This document shows, one piece after another, positions 1 through 9,051 of a stretch of 48,512 nt of DNA. Source of the stretch: Pseudomonadota bacterium. Its GTDB lineage: Bacteria; Pseudomonadota; Alphaproteobacteria; Sphingomonadales; SMXR01. The stretch lies in NCBI GenBank assembly GCA_022566895.1, contig JADFIA010000014.1, forward strand, positions 1 through 48,512. The letters are read 5' to 3'. The translations under genes and the position numbers were made by a program. Position 1 is the stretch's first letter; each line of letters opens with the position of its first letter. Under the pieces are notes generated by a model. The model made no database searches and was not told where the DNA came from. It worked only from the letters and a program-made list of their open reading frames with translations.

Positions 1-920
1 ACCATCGCCGCAGAAAGACTGGTGCCGCAGGCGGCCAGGGTAATGCGCGGAATTTTCTGCAGATCAAACGGCAAATCCGGCAGGCTGACAGTGCCGTGCG
101 CGGCATCGATATAGGCGCCCAGGGTCTGGCCGACGACGCTTGGCTGTTCGAAGATTTCCTTTTGCATGAAATGGTGATAATTGCCCTTTTCAATCTCGGC
201 CTCCGCTGCCGCAAACCTCACCCGGGGCCGTTCGATTTGGTTCCCCGCGGCATCGAAAATTATCGCTCCATCACGGCTCAGTTCGACCCAGTCGCCCTCC
301 TCGAGATAGGAAAGCGTTTTGCTTATGCCGGCCAGTGCGATAGCGTCCGATCCGAGATATGTCTCGCCCTCCCCGAAGCCGATCACCAAGGGACTTCCCA
401 GGCGCGCCCCGAACATCAGATCCTCATGGCCATCAATTATGATAGCCAGCGCGAAGGCGCCTTCGATGCGGGCCAGGGTGCTGCGGACGGCATCTCGGGG
501 TGTGGCGCCTGCCTTGAGATGTCTGGCGATCAGATGGGCCACGGTTTCGGTGTCGGTATCGGTCTCGAAGCGGTGACCGGCGGCCTCCAGTTCACGCCGT
601 AATTCCAGGTAATTTTCAATAATCCCGTTATGAACGATGGCCACCCCTTCGCCGGTATGAGGATGGGCGTTCCTGAGGGTTGGCGCACCGTGGGTGGCCC
701 AGCGCGTATGGCCGATGCCCGACTTGCCGCTGATCGGCTGCTGGTCCAGAAGGTCTTCGAGATTCTTGAGCTTGCCCTCGGCCCGCCGGCGCTCGAGCCC
801 GCCGGCGCCCAGGACCGCGATACCAGCTGAATCGTAACCTCTGTACTCAAGCCTTTTGAGGGCGCCCATGAGGCGGGGCGCCACCTCGTCGCGGCCGAGA
901 ATACCGACAATCCCGCACAT
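1..920 (-). CDS. glmS: Glutamine--fructose-6-phosphate aminotransferase, N-terminal part (cut by window edge)
   Basis: Makes glucosamine-6-phosphate from fructose-6-phosphate and glutamine, the first step toward UDP-GlcNAc for peptidoglycan and LPS. On the minus strand the reading frame opens with MCGIVGILG, placing the N-terminal nucleophile Cys2 of class II glutamine amidotransferases right after the start Met. It stays open to base 1, giving about 306 residues of a family normally near 600. The glutaminase domain is complete and the visible part ends at the start of the first SIS domain (ITLAACGTS). The ATG lies 5 bases after the glmU stop, so the two are almost certainly co-transcribed. 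The 3' half lies outside the window. Confidence 0.96.
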   Translation of the reverse strand, partial: MCGIVGILGRDEVAPRLMGALKRLEYRGYDSAGIAVLGAGGLERRRAEGKLKNLEDLLDQQPISGKSGIGHTRWATHGAPTLRNAHPHTGEGVAIVHNGIIENYLELRRELEAAGHRFETDTDTETVAHLIARHLKAGATPRDAVRSTLARIEGAFALAIIIDGHEDLMFGARLGSPLVIGFGEGETYLGSDAIALAGISKTLSYLEEGDWVELSRDGAIIFDAAGNQIERPRVRFAAAEAEIEKGNYHHFMQKEIFEQPSVVGQTLGAYIDAAHGTVSLPDLPFDLQKIPRITLAACGTSLSAAM

Positions 921-925
921 GCTCG

Positions 926-2281
926 CTAGTCCTTGGTTTCTTTCGCTTTTTTAGCGGCTCGTTTCCGCTGCCAGAACTTCCCGGCCCAGCCCTTCATGAG
1001 CCTCAGCTCGGCCCGCTCGACGGCCAGGGCATCGCCCTCAACGTCAGCCGAGATAGTGCTACCAGCGCCAATGATCGCGCCGTCACCAATCTTTAGCGGC
1101 GCAATCAGCGCCGTGTTGGAACCAATGAGCACGCCCTTGCCAATCTCGGTCCGGTGCTTGTCGACGCCATCATAATTGCAGGTGATCGTACCGGCTCCGA
1201 TGTTGGTGCCTTCACCCACTTCGGCATCGCCGATGTAGGCCAAGTGATTAGCCTTGGCGCCCTGGTGAATGACCGCCTTTTTCAGCTCGACAAAATTGCC
1301 TATTTTCGCTGTAGCGCCAATTCGGGTGCCGGGGCGCAGGCGCGCGAAGGGACCAATATTCGCGTTCTTACCGATATGGCAACCTTCGAGATGACAAAAG
1401 GCCTCGATACGGGCTCCGGCCTCGATCTTGACGCCGGGGCCGAAGACAACATTCGGGCCTATCGTCACACCGGCCGCGATCCGGGTATCGTGGGCGAAAT
1501 AAACGCTGCCGGGATCGCTCAGCGTAACCCCGTTGTCCATGGCCTCATTGCGCCGCCGCGATTGGAAGACCGCTTCGGCTGCGGCCAGCTCAGCCAAAGA
1601 ATTAACCCCCATGACTTCGTCCTCCTGCGTTTCAAAAACCGTGACCCGCTTGCCTCTTTCGCCGGCCAGCCCAACGATATCGGTCAGGTAATATTCGCCC
1701 TTTGCGTTGGTGTTTCCAACCGCCTCCAATAACTCAAAGATCATTCCGGCGTCGCCAGCCATGGCCCCTGAATTGCAAAGATCGATCTCTTGTTCCTGCG
1801 GCGTGGCATCCCGATCCTCAATGATGCGCTCCAGTCCACCATCGGCGCCCAGCTTCATGCGGCCGTATCCTGAAGGCGCGGAGGTCCTAAACCCGAGCAC
1901 CGTCAGATCGGCCGAGGCCTCGCCACTGACTGCCGCCAGCATGGCCGAAACCGTCCGTTGCCGCAACAGCGGCACGTCACCATATAGCACCACCAGCTCG
2001 CCCTCGAAGTCGGCGAAAGCCTGGCGGGCCGTCAATACCGCGTGCCCGGTACCCAGCTGCGGCTCCTGAAGCACAAATTGCACTTCCGGCAGGGCCGCCT
2101 TCACCGCCTCTGCGCCCCAGCCGATGACCACGACCTGGCGCGAAATGCCGGCACCTTGCAAGGCGTCCAAAAGATGCCGCAGCATCGGATGACCGCCGAT
2201 TAGGTGAAGGACCTTGGGCAATGCGGTATTCATCCGCGTCCCCATGCCCGCGGCCAGAATTATGGCGCCTGTTTCGCGCAT
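926..2281 (-). CDS. glmU: Bifunctional UDP-N-acetylglucosamine pyrophosphorylase / glucosamine-1-phosphate N-acetyltransferase
   Basis: Catalyses the last two steps of UDP-GlcNAc synthesis. The 451-residue protein has the expected two halves. An N-terminal nucleotidyltransferase carries LAAGMGTRM near residue 10, followed by QPQLGTGHA. A C-terminal left-handed beta-helix begins near residue 250 with hexapeptide repeats (IGPNVVFGPGV and others) and holds the acetyltransferase site region (NHLAYIGDAEVG, GAGTITCNYDG). Length matches the family. The start is an ATG at 2281; the stop is 5 bases before glmS, a common alphaproteobacterial pairing. It is divergent from gph, with a 105-base gap that must hold both promoters. 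Confidence 0.97.
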   Translation of the reverse strand: MRETGAIILAAGMGTRMNTALPKVLHLIGGHPMLRHLLDALQGAGISRQVVVIGWGAEAVKAALPEVQFVLQEPQLGTGHAVLTARQAFADFEGELVVLYGDVPLLRQRTVSAMLAAVSGEASADLTVLGFRTSAPSGYGRMKLGADGGLERIIEDRDATPQEQEIDLCNSGAMAGDAGMIFELLEAVGNTNAKGEYYLTDIVGLAGERGKRVTVFETQEDEVMGVNSLAELAAAEAVFQSRRRNEAMDNGVTLSDPGSVYFAHDTRIAAGVTIGPNVVFGPGVKIEAGARIEAFCHLEGCHIGKNANIGPFARLRPGTRIGATAKIGNFVELKKAVIHQGAKANHLAYIGDAEVGEGTNIGAGTITCNYDGVDKHRTEIGKGVLIGSNTALIAPLKIGDGAIIGAGSTISADVEGDALAVERAELRLMKGWAGKFWQRKRAAKKAKETKD

Positions 2282-2386
2282 GTTCCTACATCCCGCTTTG
2301 GTGGCCAGACTTGCTGTTCAGGCCGCAACCTGCCATAGACATGCACAGAATACCACAGTGAAACACTTTGGCCGGAGGCCGCCTCG

Positions 2387-3061
2387 GTGAACCTCAAAGC
2401 CATAGATACCATCATCCTTGATCTCGACGGTACGCTCGTCGATACGGCCCCGGACCTGACTTCGGCTCTTAATCACGTCCTGGCCAGCGCCGGGCGAGAG
2501 GCTGTAGCGCTTGAGGAGGTTCGTCACATGGTCGGTTTCGGGGCCAGGGCGATGATTTTCAAAGGTCTCGACCATACAGGCGGCCGGCTGCCCGAGGTCC
2601 AGATCGAATTCCTGCACCGGCGCTTTCTGGACTATTATAAACACAATATCTGCGCCTATAGCCTCCCGTATCCGGGCGCTGTGGCAATCCTCGAGGCGTT
2701 CAAGGCAGCTGGCAAGGCGCTTGGGATTTGCACCAACAAGCCAACCGCGCTGGCCGAACAGCTACTTGAGGAACTGGGGCTGGACGATTATTTCGGGGCG
2801 GTCGTCGGCGGCGATGCGGTCACGGCCAGCAAACCCGATCCCGAGCACCTTGCGGCGGTGATCGATTCCTTGGAGGGTAGGCGCAAAACAAGCCTCTTTA
2901 TCGGCGATTCCGAGGTCGATCTTCTGGCCGGCCAGGCCCTTGGTGTGCCCGTCTTTCTGATGACCCACGGCTATTCCCAACATAGCCTGAACGGACTTGG
3001 TGCGGATTTGTTGTTAGATAATTTTAATGAGTTACTAGAATGGGTTACACTTAATAGTTAA
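2387..3061 (+). CDS. gph: Phosphoglycolate phosphatase-like HAD hydrolase
   Basis: HAD-superfamily phosphatase of the Gph type, expected to remove phosphate from 2-phosphoglycolate or a similar small phosphoester in the cytosol. The 224-residue protein has motif I DLDGTLVDT near residue 12, motif II CTNKP near residue 108, the motif III lysine in SKPDPEH near residue 147, and motif IV GDSEVD near residue 169. A helical cap follows motif I. The start is GTG at 2387, supported by GGAGG at 2374-2378, eight bases upstream. It converges on the uracil-glycosylase gene with only 4 bases between stops. Substrate choice within HAD phosphatases cannot be read from sequence alone. Confidence 0.9.
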   Translation: MNLKAIDTIILDLDGTLVDTAPDLTSALNHVLASAGREAVALEEVRHMVGFGARAMIFKGLDHTGGRLPEVQIEFLHRRFLDYYKHNICAYSLPYPGAVAILEAFKAAGKALGICTNKPTALAEQLLEELGLDDYFGAVVGGDAVTASKPDPEHLAAVIDSLEGRRKTSLFIGDSEVDLLAGQALGVPVFLMTHGYSQHSLNGLGADLLLDNFNELLEWVTLNS

Positions 3062-3065
3062 TGTC

Positions 3066-3701
3066 TTAATCTGCCAATATCTTCGCCACACGCCGGCGCA
3101 ATTCGGGGATCACCTCGTCTTCAAACCAGGGATTGCGTCGCAGCCACATGTTATTGCGCGGTGAAGGATGCGGCAGCGGTAAATATTGGGGCAGAAAGCT
3201 TTTCCAGTTGCGAACCGTCTCGGTCAGGGTCCTAGCGCGCCGGTCACCCAAATGCCAGGCCTGTGCATACCGGCCGATAACCAGAACAAGCTTCGGCGGT
3301 GCGATCATTGCGAAAAGCTCGTCGTGCCAAAGAGCGCTGCACTCCGGCCGTGGCGGCAGATCGCCGCCACTTGGATTCCGGCCCGGATAGCAAAAGCCCA
3401 TGGGGATGATATTGACCCGGTTGCGGTCGTAAAATGTGGCCTCACCGATCCCCATCCAATCGCGCAGCCGGACGCCCGAAGGATCGTCAAACGGCACCCC
3501 GGTCTGGTGAACCCGCGTGCCAGGCGCTTGACCGGCCACCACCAGGCGGGCGGTCGCGGAGACCCGCAGAACCGGCCGCGGCCCGAGCGGCAGATTTTCG
3601 CAGTGTCGGCAGGATTCGATCTTGGCCACGAGGGTCGCAATATTTTTCTCGTGTGATCCGCTCATGTTAAAGGAGATGGCCGATCGGTGGGGTTGCGTCA
3701 A
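3066..3701 (-). CDS. Uracil-DNA glycosylase family protein
   Basis: A member of the uracil-DNA glycosylase superfamily (COG1573-like), which removes uracil or related damaged bases from DNA or is a relative without proven activity. Motifs in order: VAGQAPGTR near residue 55 (family 4/5-like active-site loop), NIIPMGFCYPG near residue 98 with a nearby GGDLPPRPEC, LVIGRYAQ near residue 141, and LPHPSPRNN near residue 176 (C-terminal base-recognition loop). Two cysteines in SCRHCEN near the N-terminus recall the Fe-S ligands of family 4, but the other pair is not obvious. The frame allows a TTG start at 3701 (211 residues) or ATG at 3665 (199 residues); neither has a strong ribosome-binding site. 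Confidence 0.82.
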   Translation of the reverse strand: MTQPHRSAISFNMSGSHEKNIATLVAKIESCRHCENLPLGPRPVLRVSATARLVVAGQAPGTRVHQTGVPFDDPSGVRLRDWMGIGEATFYDRNRVNIIPMGFCYPGRNPSGGDLPPRPECSALWHDELFAMIAPPKLVLVIGRYAQAWHLGDRRARTLTETVRNWKSFLPQYLPLPHPSPRNNMWLRRNPWFEDEVIPELRRRVAKILAD

Positions 3702-3779
3702 GCGGCCAAAACCTTATGCTGATGCCGGCCTGGGCCGCGTGAGGGCGCAAACCGGAAATAAAAGAGCGGGGTTTGTGGC

Positions 3780-5078
3780 GTGACGGACAGTATGAATGGC
3801 GGTTATTTTGACCGTAATCTGCTTGACCCCGAGATCGCAGCGGCGCGGTTTTTGGAGGTCAGGACCCGAACCGCACGCCTTGCTGAACCGATTTCAGCCG
3901 AGGACGCGCAGATACAGACGATGCCCGATGTCAGCCCAACCAAATGGCATTTGGCGCATACCACTTGGTTCTTTGAAACCTTCATTTTAAAGCCATTCGT
4001 TTCCGATCATCGTCCGTACGACGAGCGCTTCCATTACCTTTTCAATTCCTATTACGAAGCCGAAGGGCAGCGCCATCCGCGCCCGCAGCGAGGCGCGATA
4101 ACGCGGCCCAACCTGGACGAAGTCAAAGCCTATCGCGCCCACACCGAACGGGTGGTCCTGAAATTTCTCGAGACGGCGGCCGACCGCAACGACTGGAGCG
4201 AGATCACCGCCCTGGTTGATCTGGGATGCCACCACGAAGAACAGCATCAGGAACTGTTGCTGACCGATATCAAGCACGTGCTGGCACAAAACCCGGACTG
4301 GCCGGCCTACAAGAAAGACGAAACGGAACCCCCTGCCTCATCCACTGGACGGGCGGCCGGGTGGAAGGAATTCTCGGGCGGTCTGATGGAGATAGGGCAC
4401 GATGGAGATGGCTTCGCCTTTGACTGCGAGGGCCCACGGCACAAAGTCTATCTCGAGGACTTCCGGCTTGCCACGCAGCTCGTGACCAATGGGGAGTATT
4501 TGGAATTCATCGAGGATGGCGGCTATGAGCGTCCTGAATTCTGGCTCACAGACGGCTGGGCGATGTGCGGCGCCGAGGATTGGTCTCAGCCGCTTTACTG
4601 GCGCAGGAACGGCGGCCGGACGGAATTTACGCTGCATGGCGAGAGGCCGCTTGATCCCTCGACCCCGGTGAGTCACTTGAGCCTTTTCGAAGCTGATGCT
4701 TTTGCCGCCTGGGCTGGGGCCCGGCTGCCGCGGGAGGAGGAATTGGAGCTCGCCGCCCTTTCGGGCGATCCCGAATCACCAATTAATGATCTTGAAAGCG
4801 GCGCCCTGCATCCACGATCGGCGCCCGACGGGACGGCGATCAAGCAGTTGTATGGGGACGTCTGGGAATGGACTCAGTCGGCCTACTCGCCCTACCCGCG
4901 CTTTAAGGCGAGGCCCGGTGCGGTCGGCGAATATAACGGCAAATTCATGTGCAATCAGTATGTCCTCAAAGGTGGCTCTTGTATGACACCGCGCGGTCAC
5001 TGCCGAGCCAGCTATCGAAATTTTTTTCCGCCGCATTCGAGATGGCAATGCGTCGGCCTGAGATTGGCGAGGGACTAA
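3780..5078 (+). CDS. egtB: Ergothioneine biosynthesis protein EgtB (sulfoxide synthase)
   Basis: Non-heme iron enzyme that joins trimethylhistidine (hercynine) to a cysteine-type thiol with oxygen, forming the C-S bond of ergothioneine. The 432-residue protein shows an N-terminal DinB-like domain with the probable iron ligands: His60 in KWHLAHTTWFFE, and His152 and His156 in CHHEEQHQELL. A C-terminal FGE-sulfatase fold follows, with LYGDVWEWT near residue 360 and the closing GGSCMTPRGHCRASYRNFFP then GLRLARD. The start is GTG at 3780 with only a weak purine-rich stretch upstream. The stop is two bases before egtD, so the two genes are translated from one message. The thiol donor (cysteine or gamma-glutamylcysteine) cannot be told from sequence. 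Confidence 0.95.
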   Translation: MTDSMNGGYFDRNLLDPEIAAARFLEVRTRTARLAEPISAEDAQIQTMPDVSPTKWHLAHTTWFFETFILKPFVSDHRPYDERFHYLFNSYYEAEGQRHPRPQRGAITRPNLDEVKAYRAHTERVVLKFLETAADRNDWSEITALVDLGCHHEEQHQELLLTDIKHVLAQNPDWPAYKKDETEPPASSTGRAAGWKEFSGGLMEIGHDGDGFAFDCEGPRHKVYLEDFRLATQLVTNGEYLEFIEDGGYERPEFWLTDGWAMCGAEDWSQPLYWRRNGGRTEFTLHGERPLDPSTPVSHLSLFEADAFAAWAGARLPREEELELAALSGDPESPINDLESGALHPRSAPDGTAIKQLYGDVWEWTQSAYSPYPRFKARPGAVGEYNGKFMCNQYVLKGGSCMTPRGHCRASYRNFFPPHSRWQCVGLRLARD

Positions 5079-5080
5079 AG

Positions 5081-6061
5081 ATGGACCCGTCGACGGCAGC
5101 CCCCAAAGCCCGGTTCATCGATTTGGAGCCGAGCGAAGAATCCTTCCTTGAGGCGGTTGTCGCCGGGCTGCGGTCAGATCCCAAGCGTCTGCCGGCCAAG
5201 TTTTTCTACGACGAGGAAGGCTCGAAGCTGTTCGAGAAAATCTGCCAATTGCAGGAATACTACCCGACCCGGACGGAAATCGGGCTGTTAAAGGAGATCG
5301 CACCCCAATTGCGCGCCACACTGCCCGAGGGCACGCAACTCGTCGAGTTTGGCTCCGGATCGAATGACAAGGTGCGCATTCTTCTGGAGGGCGTTGGCCG
5401 GTTCGATTCCTACGTGCCGATCGACATCTCGAGAGAGTATCTTCGCGCTCAGGCCAACGAACTGGCCGCCGATTTCCCGGAGATTTCGGTCACCGCGATC
5501 TGCGCGGATTATACGATGGACCTCCATCTGCCGCGTCACGCCAGCAACCTACCGGAAGCTCGGCTGGGCTTTTTTCCAGGTTCTACCATCGGTAATATGA
5601 AACGCCACGAAGCGATCACATTTCTGTCCAGGGCGGCCGAGATTTTAGGAGCCGGCGCCGGATTTCTGATCGGTGCGGATCTCAAAAAGGATCCGGCAAT
5701 GTTAAACGCGGCCTATAACGACGCGGATGGTGTCACGGCGGCTTTCAACCTCAATCTCTTGAAACGGATCAATCGGGAATTGGGCGCCGATTTTGATCTC
5801 GCAGCGTTCCAGCACGATGCCTTTTACGATGAGGCTGAGGGCCGGATCGAAATGCATCTTTTGAGTCTGGCCGACCAAAGCGTGAGCATCGACGGACAAT
5901 CGTTCGGCATCGCAAAAGGCGAATGCATCCACACCGAAGACAGCCACAAATTCACCCTCGACGAGTTTAGTGCGATTGGCCAAGCGGCGGGATTGACGCC
6001 CGAAGAGGCATGGTCCGACGATTCCGATTTGTTTAGTGTTCATCTGTTCAGAATTCGGTAA
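5081..6061 (+). CDS. egtD: L-histidine N-alpha-methyltransferase EgtD
   Basis: SAM-dependent enzyme that trimethylates histidine to hercynine, the substrate of EgtB. The 326-residue protein has the family signature KFFYDEEGSKLFE near residue 39, followed by YYPTRTE, the SAM loop LVEFGSGSNDK near residue 88, and FFPGSTIGN near residue 165. The frame is open further upstream inside egtB, but ATG at 5081, two bases after the egtB stop and behind GGCGAGGGA, is the sensible start and gives the usual family length. With egtB it forms a minimal ergothioneine operon; no egtA, egtC or egtE is visible nearby. Confidence 0.95.
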   Translation: MDPSTAAPKARFIDLEPSEESFLEAVVAGLRSDPKRLPAKFFYDEEGSKLFEKICQLQEYYPTRTEIGLLKEIAPQLRATLPEGTQLVEFGSGSNDKVRILLEGVGRFDSYVPIDISREYLRAQANELAADFPEISVTAICADYTMDLHLPRHASNLPEARLGFFPGSTIGNMKRHEAITFLSRAAEILGAGAGFLIGADLKKDPAMLNAAYNDADGVTAAFNLNLLKRINRELGADFDLAAFQHDAFYDEAEGRIEMHLLSLADQSVSIDGQSFGIAKGECIHTEDSHKFTLDEFSAIGQAAGLTPEEAWSDDSDLFSVHLFRIR

Positions 6062-6141
6062 ATCCCTGGCCCATTGATTGCCTGCTGTTGTTTCGTGCTA
6101 GTATTGGGGCCCGCAGCACGTCGCAGCGAACGAGGGACCTT

Positions 6142-7176
6142 ATGCCCACTGACATCGTCGATATTGGCATCCGCCAACTCACGTTCGGCCATCCCAGCAT
6201 GCTCTTCGTGCTGGCGATTGCTTTCAATCTGATCGTCTGCAACGAAAAATTCCATGGTCGCGCAACCAGCAGCCCGCTCGCTTGGGCCAGCCGGCTCATC
6301 GACAAGCTCGAGCATCGTTACAACCGATCGGAAATGTCGGCCGCGATGCGGCGCAATGATGGCATCTCGACTACGATCTTTTTGATTGTTGTGAGCCTGC
6401 TGATCGGGCTCTTGGCGGACGGAGCGACCATCCTGCTGCCCTTTGCCTGGATCCTAACCGCTGTTCTGGCCGGCATGTTCTTGAACATTCGTACCTATCT
6501 GGACCGCTCGGCCGCAACGCTCACGGGGCTTGAGGTGTCCCCTATCCAGGGCAGGGCAACGATGGCCCTTCTAACAGGGCGCGACACGGCCGAGCTGGAT
6601 GAAACGGAGGTGATGCGCGTTGGAATCGAACATACGGCCCGCTTTTTGAACGAGGGGGTTGTCGCCTCGGCTTTCTATTTCTTCCTGTTCGGGCTTGGCG
6701 GGTTTTTTGTTTATGGCACGATTGCGATTACCGCCCAGCTGCTGGAAGAATGCTCAGAGTGGACGCGCGATTTCGGTTGGGCGCCGACCCGGGCTCACGA
6801 GATTATGGTCTGGCCGGTCAATTACATTAGCGCGGTTCTGATCGCCGTGGCCGCAGCGCCGACTTCGGCCGCTTCCGCGGGCACCGCACTTGGCTCGGCG
6901 TTCAGGGGCGGCTCCAGCATTAGAAACTGGGCCTCGAAGCCAAGCGTCGCGGCCATGGCCGGGGCCCTGGGGCTGCGGCTTGATCGGGCGCCCTGTGCAA
7001 TCGATCTTGAAGAGATCAAACTGAGCGTCGGCCAGGAAAAGGCTCCGCCGGACATCAAACACTTTGCCAAGGCCCGGCAGATTTACGTCACCGTTATCTT
7101 CCTGATCACGATGCTGGCTTTGATCCTGACCTCCTTAAAGGTGAATCTGCCGCTCACTTATTGGCTGTTTTTTTAG
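6142..7176 (+). CDS. Degenerate CbiB/CobD-like integral membrane protein, function unknown
   Basis: The 344-residue membrane protein shares the layout of adenosylcobinamide-phosphate synthase (CbiB/CobD). It has an early RLIDKLEHRYN segment near residue 53, a central GRDTAELDE near residue 146, GVVASAFYFFLFGLGG near residue 173, FGWAPTR near residue 212, and a late MAGALGLRLD near residue 275. A final transmembrane helix ends the chain. The residues that mark true CbiB are missing: the AEN-x(2)-D stretch reads HTARFLNEG, and NTLDSMxGY is replaced by ITAQLLEECSEW. It is therefore probably a repurposed paralogue, not a cobalamin enzyme. The start is ATG at 6142 behind CGAGGGAC. It sits 15 bases before an SLC13-type permease, suggesting co-expression. 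Confidence 0.72.
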   Translation: MPTDIVDIGIRQLTFGHPSMLFVLAIAFNLIVCNEKFHGRATSSPLAWASRLIDKLEHRYNRSEMSAAMRRNDGISTTIFLIVVSLLIGLLADGATILLPFAWILTAVLAGMFLNIRTYLDRSAATLTGLEVSPIQGRATMALLTGRDTAELDETEVMRVGIEHTARFLNEGVVASAFYFFLFGLGGFFVYGTIAITAQLLEECSEWTRDFGWAPTRAHEIMVWPVNYISAVLIAVAAAPTSAASAGTALGSAFRGGSSIRNWASKPSVAAMAGALGLRLDRAPCAIDLEEIKLSVGQEKAPPDIKHFAKARQIYVTVIFLITMLALILTSLKVNLPLTYWLFF

Positions 7177-7191
7177 CTCGGAAGGATATTT

Positions 7192-8982
7192 ATGAGCCTC
7201 GACCAGATTACCGTCTTCGCTCTGCTGGCAGTGATCATGGTCTTTTTTGTCTGGGGACGATTCCGGTACGACCTTGTGGCCTTTGGTGGCCTGATCGTGG
7301 CGGTCCTCCTTGGCCTGGTTCCCTCAAAGGACGCCTTCGACGGTTTTTCAAGCTCGGCGGTTATAACCGTGGCCGCGGTTCTGGTCATCAGCCGGGGACT
7401 GGAGCTGTCCGGCGTCATCGACCGGGTGGCGCGTTTTGTCGTACCACATGTCGAAAGCCTGACCATTCAAATCGGCAGCTTGTCCGGATTCGCGGCCGCC
7501 CTCTCGGCAATCATGAACAACGTGGGGGCGCTGGCGCTTTTGATGCCGGCCACCTTGGATGCGGCCAAGAAGCTGAAACGCTCGCCCTCCCTTCTCTTGA
7601 TGCCGTTATCCTTCGGATCAATTCTGGGCGGCCTGATTACATTGATCGGCACGCCGCCCAATATCATTATCGCCGCCTACCGCGAGGAGGCACTCGGGGC
7701 GCCGTTTCAAATGTTCGATTTTACGCCGGTGGGGGCGGCGGTCGCGCTGACGGGTGTCGTGTATCTGGCCTTTGTCGGCTGGCGGCTGCTGCCGTCTGAA
7801 CGGGCCTCGAGCTCGGCCACCGATGAACTTTTCGAGATCGACGCCTATGTCGCAGAGGTGATCGTTGCCGAGGGTTCGCCGGCCATCGGCCAGCGAATCT
7901 CGGATCTGGATTCCACCGCCGACGCTGCCGACGTCCGGATTACCGGATTGATCCGGGGTCACCAGAAGATTCTCCACAATGTCCGCCGCACCAAGATCCG
8001 GGTCAAGGATGTGATTCTTCTGGAGGCCGGACCGACCGAACTCGACAAGTTCGCCCACAAGCTCGGCCTTGAGGTCAAGGGAGACATCGTCAAATCGCGG
8101 GAGCTCTTTAGTTCCGAGGACGTGATCCTGGTCGAGGCCGTGGTCTCGGCTGACAGCCGGGTAATCGGCCGGGTAATCGGGGATTTGCGGCTCAAATCCC
8201 GCCACGGACTGAATCTTCTCGGGGTTTCGCGCCGCGGCAAACCGATCCGCAAACAATTGCACAAGGTTGAATTTCAATCCGGCGATGTCCTTTTATTGCA
8301 GGCCCTGCAGGAGGATCTTGCAAACCGTTTTCAAAGGCTCGGGCTGCTACCGCTGGCCGAGCGCAAGATCGATATGGGACGCCGCGACCAGGCCTGGATG
8401 GCGGCACTTTTGCTGGGCGGCGCGGTGGTGCTGGCCTCTTTAGGGGTGCTCAGTCTGACCATTGCCCTGGCTATGGCGGCCTTCGGTATGGTGCTGCTCA
8501 ATATCGTGCCCTTGCGTGAGCTATACGACAGTATCGACTGGCCGGTGATCGTGCTTGTCGGTGCCATGATTCCGATCGGCGGGGCGCTTGTGACCACGGG
8601 CTCGACCGAATTGATCGCCGACCTTATCCTGCTGACCTCCGACAGTCTGTCCTCGGCGCTCATCCTGACGCTCTTGCTGGTCGTCACCATGACCCTTTCA
8701 GACGTCATGAACAACGTCGCCACAGCGGTGGTTATGGCGCCGGTGGGACTCTCGATCGCCAATCAGCTGTCACTCAATCCCGATGCCTTCCTGATGGCCG
8801 TTGCGGTTGGCGCCTCCAGCGCCTTCCTGACGCCGATCGGTCACAAGAACAACGCCCTTGTCATGGGTCCGGGCGGCTATCATTTCGGAGATTACTGGCG
8901 CATGGGGCTGCCGCTTGAGGTGGTTGTGGTCATGGTTTCGGTGCCGGTCATCCTGATGGTATTTCCGCTGTCGATCGCCTAA
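7192..8982 (+). CDS. SLC13/DASS-family permease with two RCK_C (TrkA-C) domains
   Basis: Inner-membrane transporter of the divalent anion/Na+ symporter or ion-transporter superfamily. The 596-residue chain has hydrophobic segments in roughly residues 5-200 and 400-596, separated by two cytosolic RCK_C domains (about 216-296 and 308-383, with DVILLEAG and DVLLLQA). Membrane motifs include SAIMNNVGALALLMP near residue 103, IGTPPNIIIAAY near residue 151, and the matching second-half TLSDVMNNVATAVVMAP, which are the paired re-entrant loops of the family. The start is ATG at 7192 behind GGAAGGA. Substrate is unknown; sulfate, dicarboxylates or sodium are typical for relatives. It follows the CbiB-like gene by 15 bases. 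Confidence 0.9.
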   Translation: MSLDQITVFALLAVIMVFFVWGRFRYDLVAFGGLIVAVLLGLVPSKDAFDGFSSSAVITVAAVLVISRGLELSGVIDRVARFVVPHVESLTIQIGSLSGFAAALSAIMNNVGALALLMPATLDAAKKLKRSPSLLLMPLSFGSILGGLITLIGTPPNIIIAAYREEALGAPFQMFDFTPVGAAVALTGVVYLAFVGWRLLPSERASSSATDELFEIDAYVAEVIVAEGSPAIGQRISDLDSTADAADVRITGLIRGHQKILHNVRRTKIRVKDVILLEAGPTELDKFAHKLGLEVKGDIVKSRELFSSEDVILVEAVVSADSRVIGRVIGDLRLKSRHGLNLLGVSRRGKPIRKQLHKVEFQSGDVLLLQALQEDLANRFQRLGLLPLAERKIDMGRRDQAWMAALLLGGAVVLASLGVLSLTIALAMAAFGMVLLNIVPLRELYDSIDWPVIVLVGAMIPIGGALVTTGSTELIADLILLTSDSLSSALILTLLLVVTMTLSDVMNNVATAVVMAPVGLSIANQLSLNPDAFLMAVAVGASSAFLTPIGHKNNALVMGPGGYHFGDYWRMGLPLEVVVVMVSVPVILMVFPLSIA

Positions 8983-9018
8983 GCAAAAAAAATTCACAAA
9001 GTGATTTTCCCAGCCGTC

Positions 9019-9035
9019 TAAGGCGAGAAGCCTTA
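9019..9035 (+). terminator. Weak hairpin upstream of the nuclease gene
   Basis: TAAGGC (9019-9024) and GCCTTA (9030-9035) form a six-pair stem with a five-base loop, followed by TTC. It lies in the 69-base gap between the permease and nuclease genes. It could be a weak terminator or attenuator for the permease message or part of the nuclease 5' leader; there is no long T run, so support is modest. Confidence 0.25.
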
Positions 9036-9051
9036 TTCGAAAGGGAAATCC

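Noticed and set aside
2282-2386. Possible glmS-type ribozyme or riboswitch upstream of glmU/glmS
   Set aside because: The gap is short, no ribozyme core is recognisable, and glmS itself is only 5 bases after glmU.
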